Part shown: piece by piece, positions 1-7,500 of the stretch
How the letters are laid out: the number at the start of each line of letters is the position of its first letter
Position numbering within the stretch: position 1 is the first letter of the stretch
Source of the DNA: Bacteroidales bacterium
GTDB taxonomy: Bacteria > Bacteroidota > Bacteroidia > Bacteroidales > F082
Reading direction: 5' to 3'
DNA length: 64,000 nucleotides
Assembly: GCA_017539045.1 (NCBI GenBank)
Contig: JAFYHS010000015.1
Span: forward strand, 1 to 64,000
Notes under the pieces: model-generated
Seen by the model: only the letters and a program-made list of their open reading frames with translations
What the model was told of the DNA's origin: nothing
Databases searched by the model: none
Program-made: the position numbers and the translations under genes

Positions 1-323
1 CGGGCGATATTCTCTTCTCGCTCCTCGCCATAGATCAGCGTGGTATTCACCAACGCTGCCGACAACATCGAGCAGGAATACAACGCCCATTCTCCTTGGA
101 ATATAGGACCAACCGCACTCGGCATTTCATCGATAAGCTTTTGCGGACTGGTAATCACTTTCTCTATCAGAAAGACCCGCCGCGCCATGATGTCGGCCTT
201 CTCGCTCTCAAAGTCGCCGTTATGTCTTGTGGCAATGCTGACCCAGATGGCCTTTACTACAATAATGGCAACTATAACGGCCAAGCAGACAAATAGGACT
301 TTCATGCTTTTCTTTTTCATCAT
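1..323 (-). CDS. Membrane-anchored protein of unknown function, C-terminus beyond window edge
   Basis: The first 107 or so codons of a leftward gene are visible; the rest lies before position 1. The start ATG overlaps the stop of the ADP-ribosylglycohydrolase gene (ATGA, 320-323), so the two are probably co-translated. After a basic MMKKKSMK start comes one hydrophobic helix (about residues 8-24), then a soluble region including SAALVNTTLIYGEEREENIA. This suggests a single-pass protein with its bulk outside the cytoplasm, or a poorly cleaved signal peptide. I do not recognise the family. The same interval also reads as an open frame on the plus strand, but that frame has no plausible promoter or domain and is taken as a shadow. 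Confidence 0.6.
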   Translation of the reverse strand, partial: MMKKKSMKVLFVCLAVIVAIIVVKAIWVSIATRHNGDFESEKADIMARRVFLIEKVITSPQKLIDEMPSAVGPIFQGEWALYSCSMLSAALVNTTLIYGEEREENIA

Positions 324-1162
324 TGTCCCCAACATCTTTTGATTTGTTCCCTTTTGCATCGATAGGCTGATACATCCGCCAAACGGATGACATTTGCCTT
401 ATAGTCCGGTGGTAAGTGGTTGGCCATATCTTTGATGATTTCATCTGGCATCCCATAGAAAGCTTCAGCGATACCGCCCGCAATGCAGGCTTGTGTGTCG
501 CTGTCGCCTCCAAGCGATACAGCCAACCTTATTGTACTTTCGTAATCCTTGCTATCCAAGAAAGCAATAATCGCCTCAGGAACAGACTTCTGACAGGTGA
601 CCTCAAAACCATAGCGAGGCCTGATTTGGTCACAAGTCCGATTGAGGTCATATTTGAACCTCGTGGCGACATAGTCTCTTATTTCGTTCTTTGTAGCTCC
701 ATTGCGCGCCATGAAGATAGCTGCTGCTGTGGCTTGCGCCCCTTTGATACCTTCTGGATGGTTGTGAGTGATGCTGGCTGAGATTTCTGCCACCCTTTCG
801 GTTTCTTCCATGGTTTCAAACATCCACCCGACGGAACTTACACGCATGGCTGACCCATTCCCGAAGCTGTTGTACGGCTTTTTTATGCCGTCTTTAAATA
901 GAGCTTCGGGATAAAACAGCCACTCCGAGAACATGCCTCCGTAGCCTGCACCTGGATCTAATTCTCCATACTTCACCATCTTTTTCTCCAGCACTTCATG
1001 GGAATGAGTCGGGTCGTCCATCAGCCATTCCGCCACTGCCATAGTCATCACCGAATCATCGGTGTAGCGACAACCAGGGCCAAACAAATCAAAGTCGGTT
1101 CTCTTGGTTCCTGCAAACTCAAATCGGGAACCAATGGTATCTCCTGTAATTGCTCCTAACAT
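320..1162 (-). CDS. ADP-ribosylglycohydrolase family protein
   Basis: A 280-residue protein of the DraG/ARH family, which removes ADP-ribose from modified proteins or nucleic acids, or acts on O-acetyl-ADP-ribose, using two Mg2+ ions. The family signatures are visible: MLGAITGDTIGSRFEF at the N-terminus, the metal-binding YTDDSVMT motif near residue 33, and SLGGDSDTQACIAGGIAEA near residue 216 supplying the second metal site. Length is normal for the family. A promoter with both -33 and -7 elements lies about 55 bases upstream, so it heads its own transcript, followed by the overlapping membrane protein gene. The physiological substrate cannot be read from sequence. Confidence 0.9.
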   Translation of the reverse strand: MLGAITGDTIGSRFEFAGTKRTDFDLFGPGCRYTDDSVMTMAVAEWLMDDPTHSHEVLEKKMVKYGELDPGAGYGGMFSEWLFYPEALFKDGIKKPYNSFGNGSAMRVSSVGWMFETMEETERVAEISASITHNHPEGIKGAQATAAAIFMARNGATKNEIRDYVATRFKYDLNRTCDQIRPRYGFEVTCQKSVPEAIIAFLDSKDYESTIRLAVSLGGDSDTQACIAGGIAEAFYGMPDEIIKDMANHLPPDYKANVIRLADVSAYRCKREQIKRCWGQ

Positions 1163-1216
1163 AATTGATGTAATGTATTGATAATAAGTTTACTGCTTGT
1201 TTGTCTTTCGACCTTG

Positions 1217-1248
1217 CAAAGTTACTGTCTATTATCCGTCTTTGCAAG
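1217..1248 (-). promoter_or_regulatory. Bacteroidetes-type promoter for the ADP-ribosylglycohydrolase gene
   Basis: On the minus strand CTTG (1248-1245), 20 bases, then TAACTTTG (1224-1217) match the TTTG-N19-21-TAnnTTTG consensus used by the primary sigma factor of Bacteroidetes. The predicted transcript start leaves a leader of about 50 bases. Confidence 0.65.
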
Positions 1249-1320
1249 AGGTGTTGATAACTTATTCGTCAATAAAAACCTATTTTGGAGACTTGAGTTG
1301 GCAAACGGCTTATTCAAGTA

Positions 1321-2637
1321 TCAAAACGGAGCATAATCTTTTAAAAATATGACAGAGAAATCATCCGCATCTCGGAATTCATTTGTGATGATGCTTTTAT
1401 CTATCGGAAAAGTTTCTTCTGCAAGTTGCAAGAGTTGTTCCCAACTCCAATCCAAGTAAGTCTTGAAGTTGCTTTTTAGCAATTGGATGGTATCGGCCTG
1501 ATTGTATTCTTTCGACAAAAAGTCCGGTATGTTCAGTTGAAGGCGCTTGTTCCACAAAAGGAATTTCATGATGGTGCTTGTGTTGCCAGTGTTGCTAAGT
1601 GCCCAAATCATGTATTGCATGCCAGGCAGAAAAGTTAGAGACGGCTTGTGGTTAAGTAGCAACGACAAATAGTATCCGTAATTGTCATAAAAATCTCCGA
1701 TGGAATAATAGACTTTCTCTTCCCAATACTCCGTATGGTAATTTGGCGGTTGGTATCCATTCGTCAGACAGTGTAGGATATGACCGAAAAGCAAGTCTTC
1801 TGCCTCAGTTTGGTCAAGGTGGAGGTGGTTGCTTGCAATGATGCGGCAATACTCTTTGCGTGATAGCCTATACTTGTCGATCATGAAATCATTGTCCGAT
1901 GCAAGACGCAGGCACAATGACAAATAATCCGTCTCCCCAATCTCAAATTCATGTGACAACACATAATCCAAAGGGAATCTGTGTGCAATGACTTTTAGAC
2001 AATTGGGTTCCCTGAAAGTCTGCCAATTCCGTTCAATATCAGGAATGATGGCATCGTCCCACCATTCCGGCAACAATTTCAAATAGCAGATACTTCTGGT
2101 AAAACTGTCTGCTGTAAGCAAGGCTTTCATGATAAAGATTTGGCAGTCGTGCGTTTGTGCAAAAAATCGTTTCTCAAGCTCAATACACGCATCTTCTTTT
2201 TCCTTCTCATTGCCTTGGTGGAAGATTTTCAGAAGCGTTTCGATGGGCTCATTTTCCCTTAATGGCTTTGGCTGATTGGAAGAAAAATTAATGTCTCCAA
2301 CATCCGTTACAATCACATGTTCAGTCAGCTTTTTCAAGAACTTTTTGAACGCTTCGGGATGCTTTTCCTCCAAATACGACCAATTGTCCTTCATTAAAGT
2401 GTCTTTGTCAAATCCGAATTCCTTAAAAAAGGACTCGGGCAAATTGTCGACTATTTCTTGGATAATTAAATAATCCTCCTCATCGAGAGCGATTTCGTCA
2501 ATGCCTTTTTTGAAGTTCTCCTGCATCTGAGCTTTGTGCTTCTTCATCTGGTTGAGTTCATCCGAATCTATCAGGTTGAGCTCTTTTTTCAGGTGCTCGG
2601 TGAGGTCTGCGAATTTCTCGGCGGGGTTGTCACTCAT
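1321..2637 (-). CDS. Hypothetical helical protein, accessory region
   Basis: A 438-residue protein of unknown function. The start at 2637 (MSDNPAEKFADL) is chosen over an in-frame start nine codons upstream because its ATG overlaps the stop of the small membrane protein gene (ATGA). The protein has no signal peptide or membrane segment, is rich in charged residues, and looks all-helical: an N-terminal amphipathic region to about residue 120, then HEAT- or TPR-like helical stretches with many Trp, Tyr and Leu. No catalytic motif was recognised. Coupling to a two-helix membrane protein suggests that the two act together at the inner membrane, but this is only inferred from gene order. Confidence 0.7.
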   Translation of the reverse strand: MSDNPAEKFADLTEHLKKELNLIDSDELNQMKKHKAQMQENFKKGIDEIALDEEDYLIIQEIVDNLPESFFKEFGFDKDTLMKDNWSYLEEKHPEAFKKFLKKLTEHVIVTDVGDINFSSNQPKPLRENEPIETLLKIFHQGNEKEKEDACIELEKRFFAQTHDCQIFIMKALLTADSFTRSICYLKLLPEWWDDAIIPDIERNWQTFREPNCLKVIAHRFPLDYVLSHEFEIGETDYLSLCLRLASDNDFMIDKYRLSRKEYCRIIASNHLHLDQTEAEDLLFGHILHCLTNGYQPPNYHTEYWEEKVYYSIGDFYDNYGYYLSLLLNHKPSLTFLPGMQYMIWALSNTGNTSTIMKFLLWNKRLQLNIPDFLSKEYNQADTIQLLKSNFKTYLDWSWEQLLQLAEETFPIDKSIITNEFRDADDFSVIFLKDYAPF

Positions 2638-2825
2638 TGGTTTTCGTTTTTGTCTTTTTTCCAAACGGCGCGAAGCCCGCCGATGAGTGCTGCAAACAAA
2701 ATGATACCGAAAATGCCAGGAGTAGCTGCTCCAGCGTCATTTCTTATTCCAGAAACAACTGCTGATAAGATAATGAAAACGACGACGATAATGATTGTGA
2801 CGATGATTTTTGTACCTTTTTCCAT
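2634..2825 (-). CDS. Small two-helix membrane protein
   Basis: A 63-residue protein starting MEKGTKIIVT with two hydrophobic helices (about residues 6-26 and 34-52) and a basic tail. The ATG at 2825 is preferred to a start 18 codons upstream because a -7 element (2866-2873) sits inside that longer reading frame. The stop overlaps the start of the 438-residue protein by four bases, so the pair should be translated together. The family is not recognised. By size and topology it resembles small membrane partners that anchor a cytoplasmic protein, which is an inference only. Confidence 0.65.
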   Translation of the reverse strand: MEKGTKIIVTIIIVVVFIILSAVVSGIRNDAGAATPGIFGIILFAALIGGLRAVWKKDKNENQ

Positions 2826-2865
2826 GATTGAAATGTTTTTGCGTTGATAATTGTTATTTGTGCCG

Positions 2866-2873
2866 CAAAAATA
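2866..2873 (-). promoter_or_regulatory. -7 element TATTTTTG upstream of the small membrane protein
   Basis: Minus-strand TATTTTTG matches TAnnTTTG and would start a transcript about 35 bases before the ATG at 2825. No clear -33 TTTG is seen. It suggests that the two genes from 2825 to 1321 form a unit separate from the block upstream. Confidence 0.45.
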
Positions 2874-2900
2874 GTTCAACCCGTTTTTTGCCTCCGATTT

Positions 2901-4088
2901 TCACAAGGCTTGCCAATCTACTAATTCACGAGGCAAGGTGATTTTCTTTGGCTCTCCACGCTTGCCCGTAATGTAGTAATGTTGAGCGTAAGCGGTATCG
3001 AAATGTTTCAGGAACGCTTCTCGTATTCTCGAACATTTTTCATTGATGGAGTTTTTGGTCGGGTCGGTAATGTCACCAATGCTGTTAATTATGTTTTCTT
3101 CAATCTCTCTGTTGCCAACATGCTTGTATATTTCCAGTAATTCAGGGAAGTAGTTGTTCAAATGTTTGAATGGTATTCCTTCCGGGTGTTGCAGAAACAA
3201 GAAGAATACCGCTTTGGGGAGAGGTTGCATGGTAATCTCGATGTTGCTGTAATCAGGAAGGAATATCCTATAATCTTTATCGATAACCAAACGGCTCAAA
3301 GTGGGTCGTTCTTCGACAAGTTCATGCAAAAGGTGTAGTTGAACACCTCTTTTTCTCAGTTCGATGATTCTTTGCCGTACTTCATCCGTCAAATCATCAA
3401 TGCTTTTGTCTGCAAACAGGATGTTGTCGCTGCCATCGTTGAAATAATGGTCGGCAACATCATCTTTGCTTTTGGGCTTTGACAAGGCATTGAAAGCGGT
3501 TTCCGATTCACCTCGATAACTGAAAGTGAGATGTTTCAAATAGTTTTCAAATTGGTCAGTGAGGGGTGAAGCAGCAACCAGCGGACGATATGTGTAATAA
3601 TAGTTGATGGGATTTTTGGCCTCCATCCGAACGAAGTGGATCAATGCAGGACCTTCAATGCTTCCGGAAAGAATGTGGCTTTTCAGCGTTTCAATGGTAA
3701 GGTCGCCATTTACAAATGAGGATGTCTGTTGCAGAAAAGGAAACATATAATGAAGCACCTCTTTGGAAACCTCCTGACCGCAAAGCTTTGGCAAATAGAT
3801 AAAAGTCGCCTTTTTTGAAAGGAACTGCTGCTGGATTTCCTCGTAGTGCTTTTGGATATACCCATTGATGGCGGGGTCATATTCGTTTTCCACATAAATC
3901 ACATCGTGAACATCGGGGGTAAAGGGAAGGTTGAGGTCGAATAGGAGAAATGTTTGTTCATTGGCCGTGTCATGCTGTTCAGCCAAGGAAACAAATCTTT
4001 TATGCTTGGTCTTTCTCGCACGATTGAAAAACAGCAAGGCGAGAAGGATAGCAGCAGATATGGATAGTATCAAGATGAAGGTCGACAT
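2901..4088 (-). CDS. Membrane-anchored protein with a possible C-terminal winged helix
   Basis: A 395-residue protein with one N-terminal membrane helix (about residues 3-21) followed by the basic run RARKTKHKR, which places the C-terminal bulk in the cytoplasm. The middle is unassigned. The last 110 residues (MQPLPKAVFFLFLQHPEG, then NSINEKCSRIREAF and YYITGKRGEPKKITLPREL) follow the helix pattern of OmpR-type winged-helix domains, in which a recognition helix precedes a short beta-hairpin wing. That reading rests on pattern memory, not alignment. The gene lies 12 bases downstream of the 85-residue gene in a tight leftward series with the TerB-like and helicase genes, so a shared role is likely. 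Confidence 0.6.
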   Translation of the reverse strand: MSTFILILSISAAILLALLFFNRARKTKHKRFVSLAEQHDTANEQTFLLFDLNLPFTPDVHDVIYVENEYDPAINGYIQKHYEEIQQQFLSKKATFIYLPKLCGQEVSKEVLHYMFPFLQQTSSFVNGDLTIETLKSHILSGSIEGPALIHFVRMEAKNPINYYYTYRPLVAASPLTDQFENYLKHLTFSYRGESETAFNALSKPKSKDDVADHYFNDGSDNILFADKSIDDLTDEVRQRIIELRKRGVQLHLLHELVEERPTLSRLVIDKDYRIFLPDYSNIEITMQPLPKAVFFLFLQHPEGIPFKHLNNYFPELLEIYKHVGNREIEENIINSIGDITDPTKNSINEKCSRIREAFLKHFDTAYAQHYYITGKRGEPKKITLPRELVDWQAL

Positions 4089-4100
4089 ATTGCTTTAAAC

Positions 4101-4358
4101 TCATAATCCCCATAATGCTTTCGATGCTTCAAACCAAGCTTCTCTAGTCGAAATCTCATTATCCTTTTGTTCCCGAGTCAAATTTGGATTACTTTCAATA
4201 TTGCGTTTCATTTGCGCTTTGAAGAACTCCATTGTTTCTCTTGCTTGGTCTTTAGTGATGAATTGGCCGCCAAACATGTTGTATAAGAACTTTGCGAATC
4301 CTTGTGAATGTGCGGCCATCTCTAATTGGTGTATTTGTGCTTTTTTGTTATCGGTCAT
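4101..4358 (-). CDS. Small hypothetical protein
   Basis: An 85-residue soluble protein, probably helical, with no signal peptide or membrane segment. It lies 11 bases after the TerB-like gene and 12 bases before the membrane-anchored gene, so it is almost certainly part of that operon. Recognisable features are limited to a central KDQARETMEFFKAQMKR helix and a Trp-containing C-terminus (REAWFEASKALWGL). I do not recognise the family and propose no function. Confidence 0.6.
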   Translation of the reverse strand: MTDNKKAQIHQLEMAAHSQGFAKFLYNMFGGQFITKDQARETMEFFKAQMKRNIESNPNLTREQKDNEISTREAWFEASKALWGL

Positions 4359-4369
4359 GTTCCCAAATA

Positions 4370-4684
4370 TTAGTGGTTAATTACTTGTAAATCGTTTATT
4401 ATCTTTAATTCGCTTTTGTGAATGAAACCATCGACTTTGGACATTTTCACAAAATACTCTTTGGCCATATTTTGTTTCTCCACATCCATCATTTTAAACT
4501 CATTCTTTAGTACATCGAAATCAAGCATTTCCATGTGGTCAAATTCGGCAGTTGAAAGGCCGAAGTCCTTCATCAGAGATTTGATATATTCAACTTCCTT
4601 GGGGTGAATAACTGAATCAGCCTCCATTATCATTGTGAGAAGATGTAGTATTGTCCTTTTTTCGTGTTCGCTAAACTGCTTCAT
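4370..4684 (-). CDS. TerB-like (tellurite resistance B fold) protein
   Basis: A 104-residue helical protein with the TerB-type pattern: an N-terminal helix ending in an acidic turn (LTMIMEADSVIHPKEVEYIK, about residues 15-34) and a second similar turn (KVDGFIHKSELKII) near the C-terminus. These DxxIxxxE turns resemble the metal-binding loops of TerB domains. Such domains recur beside helicases and membrane proteins in stress and phage-response loci. The ATG overlaps the stop of the helicase reading frame (ATGA, 4681-4684), showing translational coupling with it. It is a stand-alone domain, not a full ter cluster: no TerC, TerD or TerZ is present in the window. Confidence 0.7.
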   Translation of the reverse strand: MKQFSEHEKRTILHLLTMIMEADSVIHPKEVEYIKSLMKDFGLSTAEFDHMEMLDFDVLKNEFKMMDVEKQNMAKEYFVKMSKVDGFIHKSELKIINDLQVINH

Positions 4685-5913
4685 GCTTCTATGCTGTTTG
4701 TAAAGAAATTGTGGTATTTATTGTTACCCAAATTTAGAATGAAAAGGTTTCGCTTCGCTCGTGTGATAGCAGTATAAACTAGTGCTGGAGAGTTCTCGTT
4801 TTCAATGACATTGTACACATCGTCTTCTATCGAACCTTCAGGCTGGAGTATTAGTATAACCGTGGGAGACTCCCACCCCTTAAAACTATGTATTGTAGCC
4901 ATCTTAACACCATCGTGGTCTATTGTAAAGTGGACTTTTTTCACTCGTCGAATGCTGTCAATATCCGACTTTGGCCACTTGCTAACTGCTTGTATTCTAT
5001 CATACTCTACTTTGGTTTCAAATGTTGTGATTGGCGGTTTGCCTCCACTTTTAATGTAAACATCCTCGATGTTTCGTAGGACACTACAGGTCTGCGAAAG
5101 AATAGTAACATCTCGTTGGTTGAGTTTGAACTCGTTGAGTAACCAAAAGATATTTGAACATAGCGTTTCTGCCGTGACATTCTTTCCAACATTCCAGTAT
5201 TTTATATAGAATTGCTCAAAAGGCATTATGCTTTGCTGTACCAAAGGTTCTGAATAATCAAAAAACGATTCTTGGAAGAGGGTAGAAAGCCGGGTGATTT
5301 CAGGGTTTTCAATTCGGAAAGCGATGTTTGAATTGTCGTTTATTTGAGTCCAAGGACCTGGCATTCCAGGAATCCGTGGCATGTGGTGCTCGTCCTGTTG
5401 TCTACTATATATGTTTTGCCTTCCGTCCCCAAAAACAACGAATTCGCCACCCTCTTTGAGGAAGTAGTTTTTAATTAAAAGGAGCCAAGCGTATCTATAA
5501 TCTTGTGCTTCATCAAAAAGGATCGTATCATAACGAATGGTGTTATTTTTGAATTTTTCAAAGAAGGTCTCATTATCCCAATCGTCAATGTAGGGCTTTA
5601 GATTGTGGTTGTTCGCTTGCGACTTAAAAAACTGATGATAGTTTGTTATATCAAATAACCCCCAGTTAAAGTCGGCGGCGACCTGTCCCATTCTGTATTT
5701 AATATAGTTTACCAAGGTGAGGTTAAATGTCAACACAAGCACTCGACCTCCAGTTCTGACTTGAGCATTTACTGCTCGCCAAGCAAGAACTTGCGTCTTT
5801 CCCGATCCTGCAACGCCTTTGATTTTTTGTTCAACACTTTTACTTTGTGCTAATTCACGTTGCCTTTTTGTTGGAGTAATACTCTCATCACCTTCTTTAT
5901 AACTATGCCAACC
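4681..5913 (-). CDS. UvrD/Rep-type superfamily 1 helicase part, in frame after a TAG
   Basis: 410 codons encode a compact SF1 helicase: Walker A GVAGSGKT (about 33-40 codons after the TAG), Walker B ILFDEAQD, a Q/GD motif FGDGRQNIYSRQ, motif V TIHSFKGWESPTVIL and motif VI YTAITRAKRNLFIL. The region follows directly, and in the same frame, the TAG that ends the methyltransferase-like part. Between that TAG and the Walker A motif there is no ATG, GTG or TTG, and the first usable start (GTG at 5742) would remove Walker A. An intact helicase can therefore be made only by reading through the TAG or from a non-standard start. In related proteins the Walker A region is preceded by NERD-like sequence on the same chain. 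Either a recent nonsense mutation or a recoded stop is possible. Confidence 0.75.
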   Translation of the reverse strand, partial: GWHSYKEGDESITPTKRQRELAQSKSVEQKIKGVAGSGKTQVLAWRAVNAQVRTGGRVLVLTFNLTLVNYIKYRMGQVAADFNWGLFDITNYHQFFKSQANNHNLKPYIDDWDNETFFEKFKNNTIRYDTILFDEAQDYRYAWLLLIKNYFLKEGGEFVVFGDGRQNIYSRQQDEHHMPRIPGMPGPWTQINDNSNIAFRIENPEITRLSTLFQESFFDYSEPLVQQSIMPFEQFYIKYWNVGKNVTAETLCSNIFWLLNEFKLNQRDVTILSQTCSVLRNIEDVYIKSGGKPPITTFETKVEYDRIQAVSKWPKSDIDSIRRVKKVHFTIDHDGVKMATIHSFKGWESPTVILILQPEGSIEDDVYNVIENENSPALVYTAITRAKRNLFILNLGNNKYHNFFTNSIEA

Positions 5914-5916
5914 CTA
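5914..5916 (-). other. In-frame TAG joining methyltransferase-like and helicase parts
   Basis: Codons on both sides are in the same frame (start positions share the same remainder modulo 3), and the 57 codons after the TAG up to position 5743 contain no stop. Reading 7194 to 4681 with the TAG treated as a sense codon gives one 837-residue protein. Confidence 0.85.
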
Positions 5917-7194
5917 ACTGGTAATCAGTTCAAGTACATTTTTGCATAAATCATCATTGAAGTATTTATTCTCCCAAGAAAGATTAAGTTTACTGATAAG
6001 GTCTTCAGATAAAATATCTTCTCTATAAATACGGATGGCATATTTGTATTTGTTTTCGTCTACGCCAATTCTCTCCCCATCTTTTTCTGTAGGGAAGAAA
6101 ACCGCTTGTTTTATGGCTGTCCAGTATGATGGATTCAACAAGGCTTTTCCAAAAACATCTCGTAGATGTACATTATACAGATTTCGCTGATAAATTTCCG
6201 TTCGTTCAAATTGAGCTTCCGCATTCGTTATGTCATTACAAACATTGAAGATGAGAACTCCGATCTTGGGTCGTATCACTACAATGTCTGGCACATCCGT
6301 CGAAATATGAGGCTGAATGAATATGCTGTCGGCATCAGTCAATTTTGCGCGTATGGCATTATAGGCATTTAGGATATTGCCGTTTACAATTCCCCTCAAT
6401 GATTCCGCAACATAGCTGTAATCATCAATGAATTTGTTTGCTTTTGCCTTTTCTACATAATTCTCATTGATATCATTGGAGGTCAGAGAGAAACACATCG
6501 TTTCACATCCATATGGATGGTGAGTTTCCGTATAAGCATACGGGTATTGTGAAAATCTTGAAAAGATAGTTTTCTTTTGGAAATATTCACCAAAGTCAGA
6601 GATGCGGCTATTTTCTCTAAAAGCAGGACCAACACACACTATATACTGTTGCTTCGCGTATCCTGCAACTTTTTTTGCCAATCCCCTCAAACTAAACGTC
6701 CAAATATCAAGGATGTTTGAAAAAAGATGAATGGCAATAGGAGTAGATGATGTAACTTCGGACAACTCATTGAACTCTTCTGAATCTGGAATACATTTAT
6801 TGACAGCAACAACTTCAATTGTCTGGCTTACCACACGTTTTACGAATGACAATGCTCTTCGTAAGGCGGGTTCTGAAGGCTCAATGAGTGTTATTTTTTT
6901 CAATCCATACACCTTCCCATGTTCTTTTAGCATATCAAACAACGTGAGTGATGCGATGCCTTGACCACAGCCCCAATCTACAATCTCAAAATTGGTCAGA
7001 TTCTCGAATGGAAAATTCTGCAATGCCGCTCTGCACTTGATAAAATGCATTTCTCCGTATGCTGCAATGTATGCATTCAGTTGATCTTCAGTCTGTAAAA
7101 TAGCTCTACCGTGGTCTGTCACATCCCATGGTCGTGCTTTCATGTTTTCGGGAAGTTGCGACTTGCAATATTTTATTAGTTCTTGGGTGTCCAT
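5914..7194 (-). CDS. Methyltransferase-like protein with NERD-like region (N-terminal part of split gene)
   Basis: A 426-residue product from ATG 7194 (MDTQELIKYC); an alternative ATG lies five codons upstream at 7209. Residues about 66-110 hold a Rossmann methyltransferase signature: EIVDWGCGQGIASLTL for the SAM loop and ITLIEPSEPALRRAL for the following acidic strand. Residues about 290-325 (FIQPHISTDVPDIVVIRPK then GVLIFNVCN) resemble the core of NERD/PD-(D/E)XK nuclease domains, but the E-x-K usually found at the end of that motif is missing. The frame continues after the stop as a UvrD-type helicase. The gene lies one base after the YhcG-tail gene and is part of the leftward operon ending near 2901. 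The methylation target is unknown. Confidence 0.7.
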   Translation of the reverse strand: MDTQELIKYCKSQLPENMKARPWDVTDHGRAILQTEDQLNAYIAAYGEMHFIKCRAALQNFPFENLTNFEIVDWGCGQGIASLTLFDMLKEHGKVYGLKKITLIEPSEPALRRALSFVKRVVSQTIEVVAVNKCIPDSEEFNELSEVTSSTPIAIHLFSNILDIWTFSLRGLAKKVAGYAKQQYIVCVGPAFRENSRISDFGEYFQKKTIFSRFSQYPYAYTETHHPYGCETMCFSLTSNDINENYVEKAKANKFIDDYSYVAESLRGIVNGNILNAYNAIRAKLTDADSIFIQPHISTDVPDIVVIRPKIGVLIFNVCNDITNAEAQFERTEIYQRNLYNVHLRDVFGKALLNPSYWTAIKQAVFFPTEKDGERIGVDENKYKYAIRIYREDILSEDLISKLNLSWENKYFNDDLCKNVLELITS

Positions 7195-7210
7195 TGTCAA
7201 TAAAATCATT

Positions 7211-7471
7211 TTACAGCAGTTTCTTCAATTCCTCAATGTCCGGCAAGGCTTTCCGCAGCTCCTCTGGCATTTCGGCTGTGGTTTTGTATGTGGCCACGCC
7301 CATGGGTTTGCAGTCCTTCAATTCGGCAATCATGATTGCCGAATTAATAACTGCTTGATTATCATTATTCTGAAAATCGACAATTGCAATTGGCGAATTA
7401 ATGCTCAATTCGTCGGTTATGACCGATGAATTTGGAATTACTGCCTTGTTGTATGTCGCAGGTTGGTTCAT
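7211..7471 (-). CDS. Small protein with YhcG/DUF1016-like C-terminal tail and repeated N-S units
   Basis: An 86-residue protein starting at 7471 (MNQPATYNKAV); the start is chosen because a -7 element (7491-7498) lies just upstream and would cut a longer frame. The last 30 residues (KPMGVATYKTTAEMPEEL then PDIEELKKLL) match the conserved tail of YhcG/DUF1016 nucleases, where it follows the catalytic domain, yet no nuclease domain is present here. The middle has three units of the form N-S-x-x-x-x-x-[DE]-[LF] (NSSVITDEL, NSPIAIVDF, NSAIMIAEL), each encoded by a palindrome of about 26 bases. It could be a relic of a larger gene, a repeat-built protein, or a short regulator. It heads the operon that continues into the split helicase gene. 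Confidence 0.55.
   Translation of the reverse strand: MNQPATYNKAVIPNSSVITDELSINSPIAIVDFQNNDNQAVINSAIMIAELKDCKPMGVATYKTTAEMPEELRKALPDIEELKKLL
7320..7432. repeat. Three palindromic 26-base units inside a coding sequence
   Basis: Unit 7320-7345 is a perfect palindrome with half-site AATTCGGCAATCA. Unit 7407-7432 has the same AATTC...GAATT ends and one mismatched pair. Unit 7374-7399 has two mismatched pairs. All three lie in the same frame of the 86-residue protein and encode its N-S units. Confidence 0.7.
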
Positions 7472-7490
7472 GTGCCTTGTTTTTGATGTG

Positions 7491-7498
7491 CAAATATA
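7491..7498 (-). promoter_or_regulatory. -7 element TATATTTG for the operon starting at 7471
   Basis: Minus-strand TATATTTG fits TAnnTTTG and lies about 20 bases before the ATG at 7471, at the very end of the DUF1848 gene. No clear -33 element is seen. It supports 7471 as the start codon and an operon separate from DUF1848. Confidence 0.5.
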
Positions 7499-7500
7499 GA

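Noticed and set aside
4101-4684. A full tellurite-resistance (ter) cluster around the TerB-like gene
   Set aside because: Only the TerB-like domain is present; none of TerC, TerD or TerZ is encoded nearby.
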